DNA of 49,936 bases from an uncultured Lachnospiraceae bacterium (GCA_910577835.1 CAJTOU010000024.1:1-49936), one strand, 5' to 3'; positions 1-8,738 are shown, numbered from the stretch's first letter. Translations and numbers: made by a program. Notes: generated from the sequence alone by a model not told the origin.

Positions 1-58
1 AGGCTGCTTTAGCAGCAAACTGAACCTATCGGCTTTAGCCGGTAGTGGTTCAGTTCAC
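1..58 (+). mobile_element. Right end of an IS200/IS605-type element (partial)
   Basis: Two stem-loops lie back to back: GCTGC-TTTA-GCAGC at 3-16, and a larger one at 18-55 with 9-bp outer arms (AACTGAACC/GGTTCAGTT) and an inner stem around the loop of GGC-TTTA-GCC. The segment then ends in TTCAC at 54-58. The TnpB element at 6143-7649 ends, read on its own strand, with a comparable hairpin (GACTTTAGTC) followed by GTTCAC. The same architecture suggests this is the 3' end of a related element whose coding part lies left of the window, transcribed rightward. If it carries a TnpB, the bases after 58 would be the guide of its omega RNA. The transposase itself is not visible. Confidence 0.55.
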
Positions 59-130
59 GATAAAGAAGTATCCTTCTACTATATAAGTAAGATTTTTCCA
101 TTAAAGTGTTGCAGAAAAAATATAAATTTT

Positions 131-3100
131 TTATAAATTTCCTCTTTTTTCCACTCTGGCAATATCAATCAGCTCAAGGTCTTCTATCTTCGCACTCTCA
201 AGGCTGGTCAGCAGAGCATTCACTGTATCTAATGAAGTAAAACAGTTCACTCCTGTCTCAATCGCATAACGCCTGATTAAAAAGCCGTCTCTGGTCTTAT
301 CCCGGCCCTGTGTCGGAGTATCCACCACAATATCTATCTTATGCTCCAGAATCAAATCAATCACCGTAGGCGCTTCCTGTGAAAGCTTATTTACCTTAAT
401 CGCATGCACGCCGTTTTCATTCAACACCTTTGCGGTGCTTCTTGTAGCGTAAATCTCATAACCAAGCTTCTCAAAACGTCTTCCGATAGATATCGCATCC
501 TTCTTATCCGCATCATTTACCGTAATAATCATCTTTCTGTGCTTTGGAAGGTTTACTCCCGCACCGAGAAATGCTTTATATAATGCTTCCTCAAAAGTAG
601 CTGCAATACCAAGACACTCTCCTGTGGATTTCATCTCAGGTCCAAGGCTAATTTCTGCTCCGCGCAGCTTTTCAAATGAAAATACCGGCATCTTGATTGC
701 GATATAATCTCCATTTTTCTGAAGCCCCGGCTCATAGCCCATATCTTTAATCGTCTCACCGATAATGGCTCTGGTGGCAAGCTTTACAATCGGAATTCCC
801 GTTACCTTGCTGATATACGGAACTGTACGGCTTGAACGAGGATTTACCTCAATCACATATACTTCATTCTGGTATACAATAAACTGAATATTAATCATGC
901 CTCTGACATGAAGTGCTCTTGCCAGCCTCTTTGTATACTCCTCAATCTTGTCAACAATTTCCTGTGAAATAGACTGTGCCGGATAAACTGAAATACTGTC
1001 GCCAGAATGAACTCCAGCTCTCTCAATATGCTCCATAATACCCGGAATCAGAATATCTTCTCCGTCACATACCGCATCTACCTCTATTTCCTTACCCATT
1101 AGATATTTATCTACCAGAATCGGATGGTCCTGTGCAATCCGGTTAATAATTTCCATAAATTCTTCTATTTCCTGGTCGCAGGTAGCTATCTGCATACCCT
1201 GTCCGCCAAGCACATAGGAAGGTCTTACAAGCACCGGATAACCGAGCTCATTTGCCACTTTCTTTGCTTCTTCCGCTGTAAATACCGTACCGCCTGCCGC
1301 CCGTGGAATTTCTGTTTTCTGTAAAATTTCATCAAATAACTCTCTGTCCTCCGCAGCATCCACGTCTTCTGCCTTTGTGCCAAGAATTGGCACACCCATT
1401 TTCATAAGCGCTTCTGTCAGTTTAATAGCCGTCTGTCCGCCAAACTGCACCACAGCTCCGTCAGGCTTTTCTATATTTACGATATTTTCCACATCCTCCG
1501 GTGTAAGAGGTTCAAAATAAAGTTTATCTGCAATATCAAAATCCGTGCTGACGGTTTCCGGATTATTATTTACAATAATCGTTTCATATCCCGCTGCATG
1601 AAACGCCCATGTACTGTGAACACTGCAATAGTCAAATTCAATTCCCTGTCCGATTCTAATCGGGCCTGAACCAAGTACCAGAACTTTCTTTTCCGGTTTT
1701 GTTTCAATTGCTTCATTATCTGTACAGTAAGCGGAATAATAATATGGCGTTGTTGCTTCAAATTCGGCAGCACAGGTATCAACCATTTTAAAGCCGGCAG
1801 TAATACCATACTTTTCACGAAGCGCCTTGATTTCCTCTGTATTCTTTCTTGTAAGCCTTGCAATGACCGTATCAGGAAATTCGATTCTCTTTGCTTCATA
1901 AAGAAGCTCCTTTGTCAATATAGTCTCCTTTGAGCTGTTTTCCTTTAAAGTCTTTTCCATTTTTACAAGAATCGCTATTTTATCTATAAACCAGAGGTCA
2001 ATCAGGGTAATTTCATGTATCTTTTCCTGACTTATGCCGCGTCTTAACGCTTCCGCAATTACCCAGATTCTTCTGTCATCCACTACATGAAGCTGTTCTT
2101 CCAACTGCTCATAATTAAGACCGGTGAAATCATAATCCATCAGGCTTTCCACATGCTGTTCAAGAGAACGAATCGCTTTCATAAGCGCACCTTCAAAATT
2201 GGTGCAGATACTCATTACCTCGCCGGTAGCCTTCATCTGAGTGGTAAGGGTTCTCTTGGCAGTCAGGAATTTATCAAACGGAAGACGTGGAATCTTAACT
2301 ACACAGTAATCAAGTGCAGGCTCAAAGCTTGCATAGGTCTTACCAGTAATTGCATTTTTTATCTCATCTAATGTGTAACCAATGGCAATCTTTGCTGCAA
2401 CCTTTGCAATCGGATATCCGGTTGCCTTGGAAGCAAGCGCTGAAGAACGGCTGACACGCGGATTTACCTCTATCACACAATATTCAAAGCTGTCCGGCTT
2501 CAGGGCATATTGAACATTACAGCCACCTGTTATTTTTAACTCATTAATAATATTCAATGCCGAAGTACGGAGCATCTGATATTCCTTATCACCCAATGTT
2601 TGAGAAGGCGCCACAACAATAGAATCACCGGTATGTACGCCCACAGGGTCAATATTTTCCATATTGCAGACGGTAATACAGTTTCCGGCGCCGTCGCGCA
2701 TTACTTCATATTCAATTTCCTTCCAGCCTGCGATGCACCGCTCCACAAGCACCTGTCCCACACGGGAAAGACGCAGGCCGTTTTCAAGAATATCTGTCAA
2801 TTCCTGAAGATTATGAGCGATTCCACCGCCGCTTCCGCCAAGTGTATAGGCAGGTCTTAAAACGACCGGATAACCGATTTTATTTGTAAAGGCTATTCCG
2901 TCCTCCACATTTTCTACTACAAGAGAAGGGGCAACCGGTTCACCTATTTTTTCCATTGTATTTTTAAATTCCAGACGGTCCTCTGCCCGCTTAATTGTTT
3001 CTGCGGTCGTACCGATTAATCTCACGCCATGTTTCGCAAGAAAACCGGATTCCGCAAGCTCCATACCGAGATTCAGCCCCGCCTGACCTCCCAGTGTCGG

Positions 3101-3361
3101 AAGCACACTGTCGGGCTTTTCTTTTAAAATCAGCTTTTCCAGAACTTTGGCAGTGAGCGGTTCAATATATACCTTGTCCGCAATATCTCCGTCTGTCATA
3201 ATGGTGGCAGGATTTGAATTGACAAGAACTACTTCAATTCCCTCTTCTTTTAAAGAACGGCATGCCTGTGTACCGGCATAGTCAAATTCGGCTGCCTGTC
3301 CGATTACAATAGGACCGGAACCGATTACTAATACTTTTTTTATACGATTATCTTTTGGCAT
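131..3361 (-). CDS. carB: Carbamoyl-phosphate synthase large subunit
   Basis: Makes carbamoyl phosphate from ammonia delivered by CarA, bicarbonate and two ATP, feeding arginine and pyrimidine synthesis. The protein of 1,076 residues shows the family's internal duplication. The first half begins VIGSGPIVIGQAAEFDYAG and the second repeats this as VLGSGPIRIGQGIEFDYCS, each followed by an ATP-grasp domain. The last ~140 residues form an MGS-like allosteric domain. Length is normal. I chose the ATG at 3361 (MPKDNRIKK) over a longer reading frame because AGGAGG sits just upstream of it. That ribosome site overlaps the end of carA, and the start lies 2 nt after the carA stop, so the two are translationally coupled. 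No terminator hairpin is obvious between its stop and position 1. Confidence 0.98.
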   Translation of the reverse strand: MPKDNRIKKVLVIGSGPIVIGQAAEFDYAGTQACRSLKEEGIEVVLVNSNPATIMTDGDIADKVYIEPLTAKVLEKLILKEKPDSVLPTLGGQAGLNLGMELAESGFLAKHGVRLIGTTAETIKRAEDRLEFKNTMEKIGEPVAPSLVVENVEDGIAFTNKIGYPVVLRPAYTLGGSGGGIAHNLQELTDILENGLRLSRVGQVLVERCIAGWKEIEYEVMRDGAGNCITVCNMENIDPVGVHTGDSIVVAPSQTLGDKEYQMLRTSALNIINELKITGGCNVQYALKPDSFEYCVIEVNPRVSRSSALASKATGYPIAKVAAKIAIGYTLDEIKNAITGKTYASFEPALDYCVVKIPRLPFDKFLTAKRTLTTQMKATGEVMSICTNFEGALMKAIRSLEQHVESLMDYDFTGLNYEQLEEQLHVVDDRRIWVIAEALRRGISQEKIHEITLIDLWFIDKIAILVKMEKTLKENSSKETILTKELLYEAKRIEFPDTVIARLTRKNTEEIKALREKYGITAGFKMVDTCAAEFEATTPYYYSAYCTDNEAIETKPEKKVLVLGSGPIRIGQGIEFDYCSVHSTWAFHAAGYETIIVNNNPETVSTDFDIADKLYFEPLTPEDVENIVNIEKPDGAVVQFGGQTAIKLTEALMKMGVPILGTKAEDVDAAEDRELFDEILQKTEIPRAAGGTVFTAEEAKKVANELGYPVLVRPSYVLGGQGMQIATCDQEIEEFMEIINRIAQDHPILVDKYLMGKEIEVDAVCDGEDILIPGIMEHIERAGVHSGDSISVYPAQSISQEIVDKIEEYTKRLARALHVRGMINIQFIVYQNEVYVIEVNPRSSRTVPYISKVTGIPIVKLATRAIIGETIKDMGYEPGLQKNGDYIAIKMPVFSFEKLRGAEISLGPEMKSTGECLGIAATFEEALYKAFLGAGVNLPKHRKMIITVNDADKKDAISIGRRFEKLGYEIYATRSTAKVLNENGVHAIKVNKLSQEAPTVIDLILEHKIDIVVDTPTQGRDKTRDGFLIRRYAIETGVNCFTSLDTVNALLTSLESAKIEDLELIDIARVEKRGNL

Positions 3362-3363
3362 CT

Positions 3364-4440
3364 TTAATTCCTCCTGCTTTCCATCATATTGATAAATTCC
3401 TGAAACAGTACATTGGAATCCTGTGGTCCTGGACATGCTTCAGGGTGAAACTGTACTGTAAAGATGTCTTTGTTCTTATATCTTAAACCTTCTACGGTTT
3501 TGTCATTGACATTAATAAATCCGACTTCTGCCACATCAGGGTTGATGGTAGCTTCGTCTACAACATATCCGTGATTCTGCGATGAAATATATACCCTTCC
3601 GCTTATCAAATCCTTTACAGGGTGGTTTGCACCTCTGTGTCCGTATTTCATCTTGTGGGTGTCCGCTCCTGTCGCCAAAGCCATAAGCTGATGACCGAGA
3701 CAGATAGCAAAAATCGGGACATTGCTGTCATATAATTTCTTTAATTCTTCTATAATAGAAACACATTCCTTCGGGTCTCCCGGACCATTGGACAGCATAA
3801 TGCCGTCAGGGTCAGTGGCAAGAATCTGCTCTGCTGATGTAAACGCCGGATAAACGGTCACGTCACAGCCTCTGTTATTTAAGGATTTTGCAATATTATT
3901 TTTGGCGCCAAAATCCATCAGAGCAACTTTAAAACCGTCGCCCTTTAAATGAGAGATTTCTGTACAGGTGGAACGCTTTACCGCGTCTCTGACTGTATAT
4001 TCTTTTAATTTCGGCAGGATTTCATCGAGGTTATAGTTCTGATTGGTAGTAATCATACCGTTCATGGTTCCTTTTTCTCTTAAAATCTTGGTCAGACTTC
4101 TTGTGTCAATGCCTGCGATTCCCGGAATATCGTTTTTTTCGAGGAAGTCCTGTATGGTTCCTTCACTTCTGAAATTACTAGGAATACGCGACAGCTCTCT
4201 TACAATATATCCATCCGGCCATGGTCTTACCGATTCCATATCCTGATAGGATATGCCATAGTTTCCAATCAGCGGGTAGGTCATGCAGACTGCCTGTCCG
4301 GTATAGGATGGGTCGGTGAGCACTTCTAGGTACCCTGTCATGGATGTGTTGAATACGATTTCACTGATGATTTCTTTTTTTGCTCCAATGGATACTCCTT
4401 CAAATATGTGTCCGTCTTCTAATATCAGAAAAGCTTTCAT
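3364..4440 (-). CDS. carA: Carbamoyl-phosphate synthase small (glutaminase) subunit
   Basis: Hydrolyses glutamine and channels ammonia to CarB. The N-terminal CPSase small-chain domain (about 1-150) is followed by a class I glutamine amidotransferase domain. Its nucleophile is Cys247 in the motif FAICLGHQ, and the His/Glu pair lies in QFHPEACPGP near residue 332. The 358-residue length is typical. Start ATG at 4440 is preceded by GGAGGAAGAT. It is the first gene of a carA-carB pair. I see no PyrR-type attenuator in the 116 nt directly upstream. Confidence 0.98.
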   Translation of the reverse strand: MKAFLILEDGHIFEGVSIGAKKEIISEIVFNTSMTGYLEVLTDPSYTGQAVCMTYPLIGNYGISYQDMESVRPWPDGYIVRELSRIPSNFRSEGTIQDFLEKNDIPGIAGIDTRSLTKILREKGTMNGMITTNQNYNLDEILPKLKEYTVRDAVKRSTCTEISHLKGDGFKVALMDFGAKNNIAKSLNNRGCDVTVYPAFTSAEQILATDPDGIMLSNGPGDPKECVSIIEELKKLYDSNVPIFAICLGHQLMALATGADTHKMKYGHRGANHPVKDLISGRVYISSQNHGYVVDEATINPDVAEVGFINVNDKTVEGLRYKNKDIFTVQFHPEACPGPQDSNVLFQEFINMMESRRN

Positions 4441-4857
4441 ATCTTCCTCCGTGTTTATGTTTTGTATTAAATGTTTTTGGCTTTTTCTGTAAATACTGCT
4501 GTTTGCCTGCTGTAATGCATGTAATGTGGAATGGAAGCAGTTACTTAAAATAAGCTCAAATTGTAAAGATTATACATGATATCATAGGTTTTTTCAACCT
4601 TTTTTGCGTATTAAAATTGTGTTTTTTTCGTAAAGACTGAAAATCTGTACAGAAAGGCTTATAATATCTGCTATGTATCAAATAAAACATATGGTTTGGT
4701 TCTGGATATTCTTCAGCATGTTCACACACATAACATTTTTCTGAAAAAAATATCCCAAAGTAATACCAGAGTATTAGTTGTTTTATCATAAATACTCTGG
4801 TATTACTTTGTCAAGTTTCCTTATAAAATTTTTCACAAACCCTTGCGGGCCATAAAA
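4441..4857. other. Gap of 417 bp between carA and the SleB-type gene
   Basis: This A/T-rich stretch should hold the carAB promoter and the end of the transcript from the gene at 4858. The one clear structure is the perfect 20-bp hairpin at 4756-4810. A 77-codon reading frame (4556-4789, minus) starts inside that hairpin's loop, has no ribosome site and an unconvincing composition; I do not call it a gene. Confidence 0.5.
4756..4810 (-). terminator. Perfect 20-bp inverted repeat, probable terminator of the SleB-type gene
   Basis: Arms at 4756-4775 and 4791-4810 are perfectly complementary over 20 bp around a 15-nt loop. Read on the minus strand the hairpin is followed, after GGATA, by a run of seven T. 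It lies about 50 bp after the stop of the gene ending at 4858. An unusually long perfect stem for a terminator; a regulatory or repeat origin is possible. Confidence 0.6.
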
Positions 4858-6060
4858 TCAATAAAACACCTGATTCCCGATTACATCTCCTTTTACAATA
4901 TTATTTACAGTTCTGAAATAAAGCCATTTTCCGGTGCGTACTCCATTGATTAATACCTCAGTAGCCGCCTTTAAACAGCTCGGGTCAGGCTCCTTTGCCA
5001 GAGCGATGGCGTATCTTCCGCTGCCCACAGGGGTAAACTGATAAGGCTGCATAAGCACTTCTTCAATCGTATTTCCATACTTTGGACTGGCTACCCTGTT
5101 CATCACAACGGTTCCAACCGCAAGCTGTCCCTCATATGGCTCGCCGCCAGCCTCACAGTAAATAATTGCTGCAAGCTTGGTTAAATCATCTGTCTGAGGA
5201 ACATAATGAAAAGCAGTTGTTTCCTCCGGCTTTTGACCTGCGTCGATTAATGCCTGTCTTCTGGATGCTTCTTCTGATTCCCGAATGGATTCAGAAATAG
5301 ATTCCGCAATACGCCTTGATTCTTCCTGCTTCAGTTCTTCAACGGAATCTTTCTGTTTTTTGATTTTTTCTTCATATTCAAGCGCCTCCTGCTCTGCTGC
5401 GCTGATTTGCTCCTGATGACGCTTGATATTGCTTGAGGCGTCTGCCATAAGCGCAGATAAATCGCTTATCACGGATTCCTGTTCAGATTTTAACGTGTTA
5501 AGATTCTGCATCTCGGTTTCCGCCTGATTTTTCATTACGGTTATAGTAAGAAGAAGATTTTCATAGTCTTCCATTTTAGAGCGGTCATATTCGAGAATTT
5601 TGCTAATATATTCCGCCTGATTCAAAATGTCTCCCAACGAATTATCTGACATAATCACATTGACAATATCCATATCGCCGGATTCGTACATATATTGAAT
5701 CCGAAGTTTCATGGCTTCATACTGGTCGGACTTCTGGCTTTCCGCCTCGACAAGCTTCTGATTGATTAAGTCTATATCTGCCTGTTTGGATTCTATCTGT
5801 CCATTATATGTAGAAATTAACATCTGCGCGGCATCGTGGCTCTGATTTAGAGAAGCAAGATAGCTGCTCAGATTTTCCTTGTTGACTTCGAGTTCATCTA
5901 TCTTATTTTGCATCTCATCATACAAACTTTGCATTTCATTTAACTGCGCCTCGCCTGCGGCGATATCATCTGATAAATCATTGTCTGCATGGGCATTTAT
6001 TATGGCAAAGGCAAGCATCAGAAAGGTAAAGATTAATGCAAAAAATTTCTGCTTTTTCAT
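4858..6060 (-). CDS. Secreted coiled-coil cell-wall hydrolase (SleB/CwlJ-type catalytic domain)
   Basis: A 400-residue exported protein. It starts with a signal peptide (MKKQKFFALIFTFLMLAFA, cleavage near INAHA-DND). A long Gln/Glu/Lys-rich coiled coil like the N-terminal part of PcsB-type proteins follows to about residue 265. A C-terminal Hydrolase_2 (SleB/CwlJ) domain of about 115 residues contains IIYCEAGGEPYEGQLAVG, with the conserved Glu of this family. SleB enzymes are lytic transglycosylases best known for opening spore cortex, but the coiled-coil fusion suggests a vegetative or sporulation wall-remodelling role. The ATG at 6060 is chosen because GGAGG lies 5 nt upstream; a second ATG 12 nt earlier overlaps that site. 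It is monocistronic, with the hairpin at 4756-4810 downstream. Confidence 0.88.
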   Translation of the reverse strand: MKKQKFFALIFTFLMLAFAIINAHADNDLSDDIAAGEAQLNEMQSLYDEMQNKIDELEVNKENLSSYLASLNQSHDAAQMLISTYNGQIESKQADIDLINQKLVEAESQKSDQYEAMKLRIQYMYESGDMDIVNVIMSDNSLGDILNQAEYISKILEYDRSKMEDYENLLLTITVMKNQAETEMQNLNTLKSEQESVISDLSALMADASSNIKRHQEQISAAEQEALEYEEKIKKQKDSVEELKQEESRRIAESISESIRESEEASRRQALIDAGQKPEETTAFHYVPQTDDLTKLAAIIYCEAGGEPYEGQLAVGTVVMNRVASPKYGNTIEEVLMQPYQFTPVGSGRYAIALAKEPDPSCLKAATEVLINGVRTGKWLYFRTVNNIVKGDVIGNQVFY

Positions 6061-6142
6061 GGGTTCCTCCATATTTTGGTTATTTATCTAATTTCTGCCT
6101 GTTTTATTCCTTTATAAATAAATGATTTTATTGCAACTATAA

Positions 6143-6300
6143 GTGAACACTCACACGACTAAAGTCGCGTGCTTCCAGTCCTTTAGAAACCAGAATCCTT
6201 ATCTGCCATACAGTTCCCAACTCAGAAATTATGCAGACATTCCACACAAATCCGCATTGAGCCTAATTAACGTAGATAAGGTGCGCGTTGTTCCCGTGCC
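6143..6300 (-). ncRNA. Candidate omega RNA at the TnpB right end
   Basis: In TnpB systems the guide RNA is made from the transposon right end, overlapping the 3' part of tnpB and running into flanking DNA. Here the segment after and within the tnpB 3' end contains the hairpin at 6152-6171 and ends in GTTCAC. The first flanking bases on this strand (TTATAGTTGCAATAAA) would then be the guide. The 5' limit is arbitrary. This is inference from family knowledge plus position; the sequence shows only the hairpin and the element end. Confidence 0.4.
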
Positions 6301-7566
6301 ATAATCAGAATCTTTTGTCTGCTTAGGCAACCTCTTCCTCACAGAATCGGATTTTAATAATTCCCTCACAAAATATCTTGCACCTATGTTATAGCTTGCA
6401 TTTAAGTCACAGTTATACTGTTTTCCATTCTGGAATATACATATTGAGTAGTTATATTTCTTTTCCCCATTTTGATAATACGTTCCACGTTCCACCTTTC
6501 CAGAACCATCATAGGCAAACCTGCTGGTATTCCATGCACATACCCTGCTTATCCTGATTCCTAGAATATGCGCCTTATGCTCCACTGTCTTTTGTATTTC
6601 CTGTTTTCTCCACAGATGAAGCCTTTGTTTTTTACTGCCTTTCTTTCTGCTGCCTGTATCAAGATGTTCAAATACAATAACGTCTGCTCTATACTGCGCT
6701 GCAAACTCTATAATCTGCTTTGCTGTTTTTCTGCTGATATCCGTATTAATATCGTTTACATGCTTCCAAAGCACAGGGGTTTTCTCTGCCCCATTCTGCT
6801 GTGCTTTTTTCACTCTGTTTAATGCTTTGTACAAATGGTCTTTTTCTGAAGCAAGATTGACAAATTTTCTTGCAGCGACAGTTCCACCTGACTGTATGAC
6901 TGAACATACAGCGTTATTGTTAACACCTAAATCTACGGAGCAGATTATCTGGTTCTGAATATCTGCATTTTCAAATTTTACTTTATCCTCAAACACAAAT
7001 GTTAGATACCAGCATTTTCCTTGTTTCTTTAGTGTTGGGACATATTCCTTCTTAAATCTGCAATGGTTTTGTATATATTTTACATCCTGACGATTTAATT
7101 CAATATCCAGCCAGACCCAGTCGTTTTTATGGAATATCTTTATCCTTGCCATATCTGTTCCTGTGCGTATATACATATTATTCTTATACAGCGTTGGCAT
7201 GACATTCCTGTCAGGCTGCAGTTTTGGCTTCTTTCCAGCTGGGTTTTCTTTCCAGTTTTTCAGATTTGACTGATAGGAGGAATAACATCCCAAAGCAGTA
7301 TTGACAGCCGACCGGCGAAGGTAGCTTGGCATTTTATAGAACTTTTCATGAAAGCTGTACTTTGGATTTGGGTTTTGTTTTGTATATAATGCCAGTTTTT
7401 CTATCTCCCTGCATCGTTCAAGGTTCTTTAACGGCTCCAGTATACTCCATTCCTTATCACATATATCTATAAAAAAGGATACTGCTTCACGATATATTTT
7501 TACTGTATCTTCAAATATTTTATTGTAGTGTTTTATTTTGACTTTATAAGCCGAAAAAATATTCAT
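6229..7566 (-). CDS. tnpB: TnpB-type RNA-guided nuclease lacking a recognisable zinc ribbon
   Basis: A 445-residue IS605 OrfB/TnpB protein. The RuvC active-site residues are present: D212 in SVDLGVNNN, E300 in VIVFEHLD and D387 in NCDLNASYN. The zinc ribbon normally found between motifs II and III is not: where SxxCSxCG and CPxCG are expected, the protein has WNTSRFAYDGSG and YNYSICIFQNGK. The fold may therefore be held without zinc, or the protein belongs to a diverged lineage. Start ATG 7566 is used because GGAGAA precedes it; the frame opens 17 codons earlier without a ribosome site. The catalytic triad suggests nuclease activity, unlike nuclease-dead TnpB-derived repressors. Confidence 0.9.
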   Translation of the reverse strand: MNIFSAYKVKIKHYNKIFEDTVKIYREAVSFFIDICDKEWSILEPLKNLERCREIEKLALYTKQNPNPKYSFHEKFYKMPSYLRRSAVNTALGCYSSYQSNLKNWKENPAGKKPKLQPDRNVMPTLYKNNMYIRTGTDMARIKIFHKNDWVWLDIELNRQDVKYIQNHCRFKKEYVPTLKKQGKCWYLTFVFEDKVKFENADIQNQIICSVDLGVNNNAVCSVIQSGGTVAARKFVNLASEKDHLYKALNRVKKAQQNGAEKTPVLWKHVNDINTDISRKTAKQIIEFAAQYRADVIVFEHLDTGSRKKGSKKQRLHLWRKQEIQKTVEHKAHILGIRISRVCAWNTSRFAYDGSGKVERGTYYQNGEKKYNYSICIFQNGKQYNCDLNASYNIGARYFVRELLKSDSVRKRLPKQTKDSDYGTGTTRTLSTLIRLNADLCGMSA

Positions 7567-7611
7567 GACATTCTCCTTCCTGATGATATATGTAATACTT
7601 CTGCATTTTTC

Positions 7612-7649
7612 GCTCACTTACTCATGACTGAAGTCACGAGTAAGTGAGC
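7612..7649. repeat. Left-end hairpin of the TnpB element
   Basis: Arms 7612-7629 and 7632-7649 pair over 18 bp with one A/G difference that is a wobble pair in RNA. In IS200/IS605 elements such subterminal hairpins are the recognition structures for TnpA. The stem begins GCTCACTTACTC. Confidence 0.75.
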
Positions 7650-7704
7650 TATTTTATCAATATTATTATACCATAATAATAGAAGCAAAAGCAATAAGAA
7701 AATA

Positions 7705-8055
7705 TTAGTACCTGTCAGCCTGAATCATTTCAACAGCCAATCTATATTTTTCAGATAATTCATTATTTCCCTCTTTTTCACATGTATCTATTTCTATATT
7801 AATAGCCTCGAGAAGCCTTTCTTTTGATATAATCCTATAATCCCTTTCCATTTCGCTATCATTAGGATAAAATTCGGGAAAAGTCCAATCAAAATAAAAA
7901 TCTTTATTTTTGGTTATTCCATATATCAATACTTCCATAGGTCCCACACAATGTTTATGAATTATCTCCATATTACCATCACTGTTATATTCAAAACATG
8001 GATTTTTATAAAAAAATTTTCCCATAACTATAAATTTTCCCATAAATTTTGTCAT
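7705..8055 (-). CDS. Small hypothetical protein, possible immunity-type partner
   Basis: About 116 residues, rich in aromatic and acidic residues (YFDWTFPEFYPNDSEMERDY), no signal peptide or membrane segment, helical C-terminus. I do not recognise the family. The start is uncertain: ATGs at 8055, 8043 and 8025 occur because ATGGGAAAATTT is repeated, and the only purine-rich site (AAAGGA) touches the first. It lies directly downstream of a DUF4157 protein, a domain often found at the front of polymorphic toxins, so an immunity role is conceivable. That is inference from position only. Confidence 0.5.
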   Translation of the reverse strand: MTKFMGKFIVMGKFFYKNPCFEYNSDGNMEIIHKHCVGPMEVLIYGITKNKDFYFDWTFPEFYPNDSEMERDYRIISKERLLEAINIEIDTCEKEGNNELSEKYRLAVEMIQADRY

Positions 8056-8157
8056 TCCTTTCCACAATATAAATAATTTATCCCAAATTTATCAAGTGGT
8101 TGCACTCTCTGCATTTGCAGTTCCATAAGTATCATAGTACATATCATACAAACCGCA

Positions 8158-8577
8158 TCATGCATCTGTCCCCATTCCCTCGAATCCTTTATCAGCCTCA
8201 GCCTCTTTTTCACTTTCATCATTCACAACCCCATTTACATTTGCACAAACTTCATTTCTCGTCTGCTGAATCACATGCCGCATTTCATGCTTTAAAATCC
8301 TTCTTCCTTCCGCTGTTTCAGGCTGGTACTGTCCTCTTGGAAAGTGAATTTCATTTCCCTGTGTAGCTGCCTTTGCACCAAATAAATCCGGCATATCTGA
8401 TTCGCTGACGCGGATATTCGCACTGCTGTATCCTGTTTTCTGCTCAAATTCCTGCGCTATTACACGAGGAATTAACTTTGGAACTGCGTTTCTTCTTTTG
8501 CTCTGCTTTATCTGATTTTTCAGAAAATTTTTTCTTTTACTTCCATTTTTTTGCTGTTGTTTTGTATACTCAGCCAT
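8158..8577 (-). CDS. DUF4157 (eCIS-core/HExxH) protein, short and possibly truncated
   Basis: 139 residues. A basic N-terminus (KQQQKNGSKRKNFLKN) is followed by a DUF4157-like core: GAKAATQGNEIHFPRGQYQP, then LKHEMRHVIQQT, where HEMRH is a zinc-metallopeptidase-type HExxH. DUF4157 commonly forms the front module of larger toxin or contractile-injection cargo proteins, whereas this one stops soon after the motif. After the TGA at 8158-8160 the same frame stays open for another 21 codons and encodes a protein-like tail (LYDMYYDTYGTANAESATT) before a TGA at 8092-8094, so the gene may be interrupted by a nonsense mutation. GGAG 6 nt before the ATG at 8577 supports the start. Confidence 0.7.
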   Translation of the reverse strand: MAEYTKQQQKNGSKRKNFLKNQIKQSKRRNAVPKLIPRVIAQEFEQKTGYSSANIRVSESDMPDLFGAKAATQGNEIHFPRGQYQPETAEGRRILKHEMRHVIQQTRNEVCANVNGVVNDESEKEAEADKGFEGMGTDA

Positions 8578-8588
8578 TTAATTCTCCA

Positions 8589-8738
8589 TTAACATCCATT
8601 GATAAATAGATTTCTCTTCAAAAAAATTATCAAAAGTCCCTTTTTCATTTGTTCCGCCTGTTTATAAATATTCAGCAAATCGTTGTATGTTTTTAACAGT
8701 TCTTCTATGGTAATATCATAAATTATATCTCGGTTCAT
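8589..8738 (-). CDS. Small open reading frame, 49 codons, uncertain
   Basis: The ATG at 8738 opens 49 codons reading MNRDIIYDITIEELLKTYND and onward through an amphipathic helix (LLNIYKQAEQMKKG), ending 11 nt before the DUF4157 start. The composition looks like real protein and the spacing like an operon, but no ribosome site is visible. It may be a remnant of a longer gene. Nothing identifies its function. Confidence 0.35.
   Translation of the reverse strand: MNRDIIYDITIEELLKTYNDLLNIYKQAEQMKKGLLIIFLKRNLFINGC

Larger units (their letters stand above)
6143..7649 (-). mobile_element. TnpB-only IS200/IS605-type element
   Basis: A single tnpB gene is bracketed by subterminal hairpins. Upstream of the gene, at 7612-7649, is an 18-bp stem with one wobble pair and a tiny TGAA-type loop. 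Downstream, at 6152-6171, is a 9-bp stem, then GTTCAC at 6148-6143. There is no TnpA (Y1 transposase), so movement would need TnpA in trans. Family elements lack terminal inverted repeats and target duplications, so the exact ends are inferred from the hairpins. The left end could extend some bases past 7649. Confidence 0.75.

Noticed and set aside
4556..4789. A 77-codon minus-strand frame between carA and the SleB-type gene
   Set aside because: Starts in the loop of the 20-bp hairpin, no ribosome site, implausible composition.
8092..8160. Selenocysteine or programmed read-through at the TGA of the DUF4157 gene
   Set aside because: No SECIS-like hairpin follows the TGA and the protein is not a redox enzyme; nonsense mutation or sequencing error is simpler.
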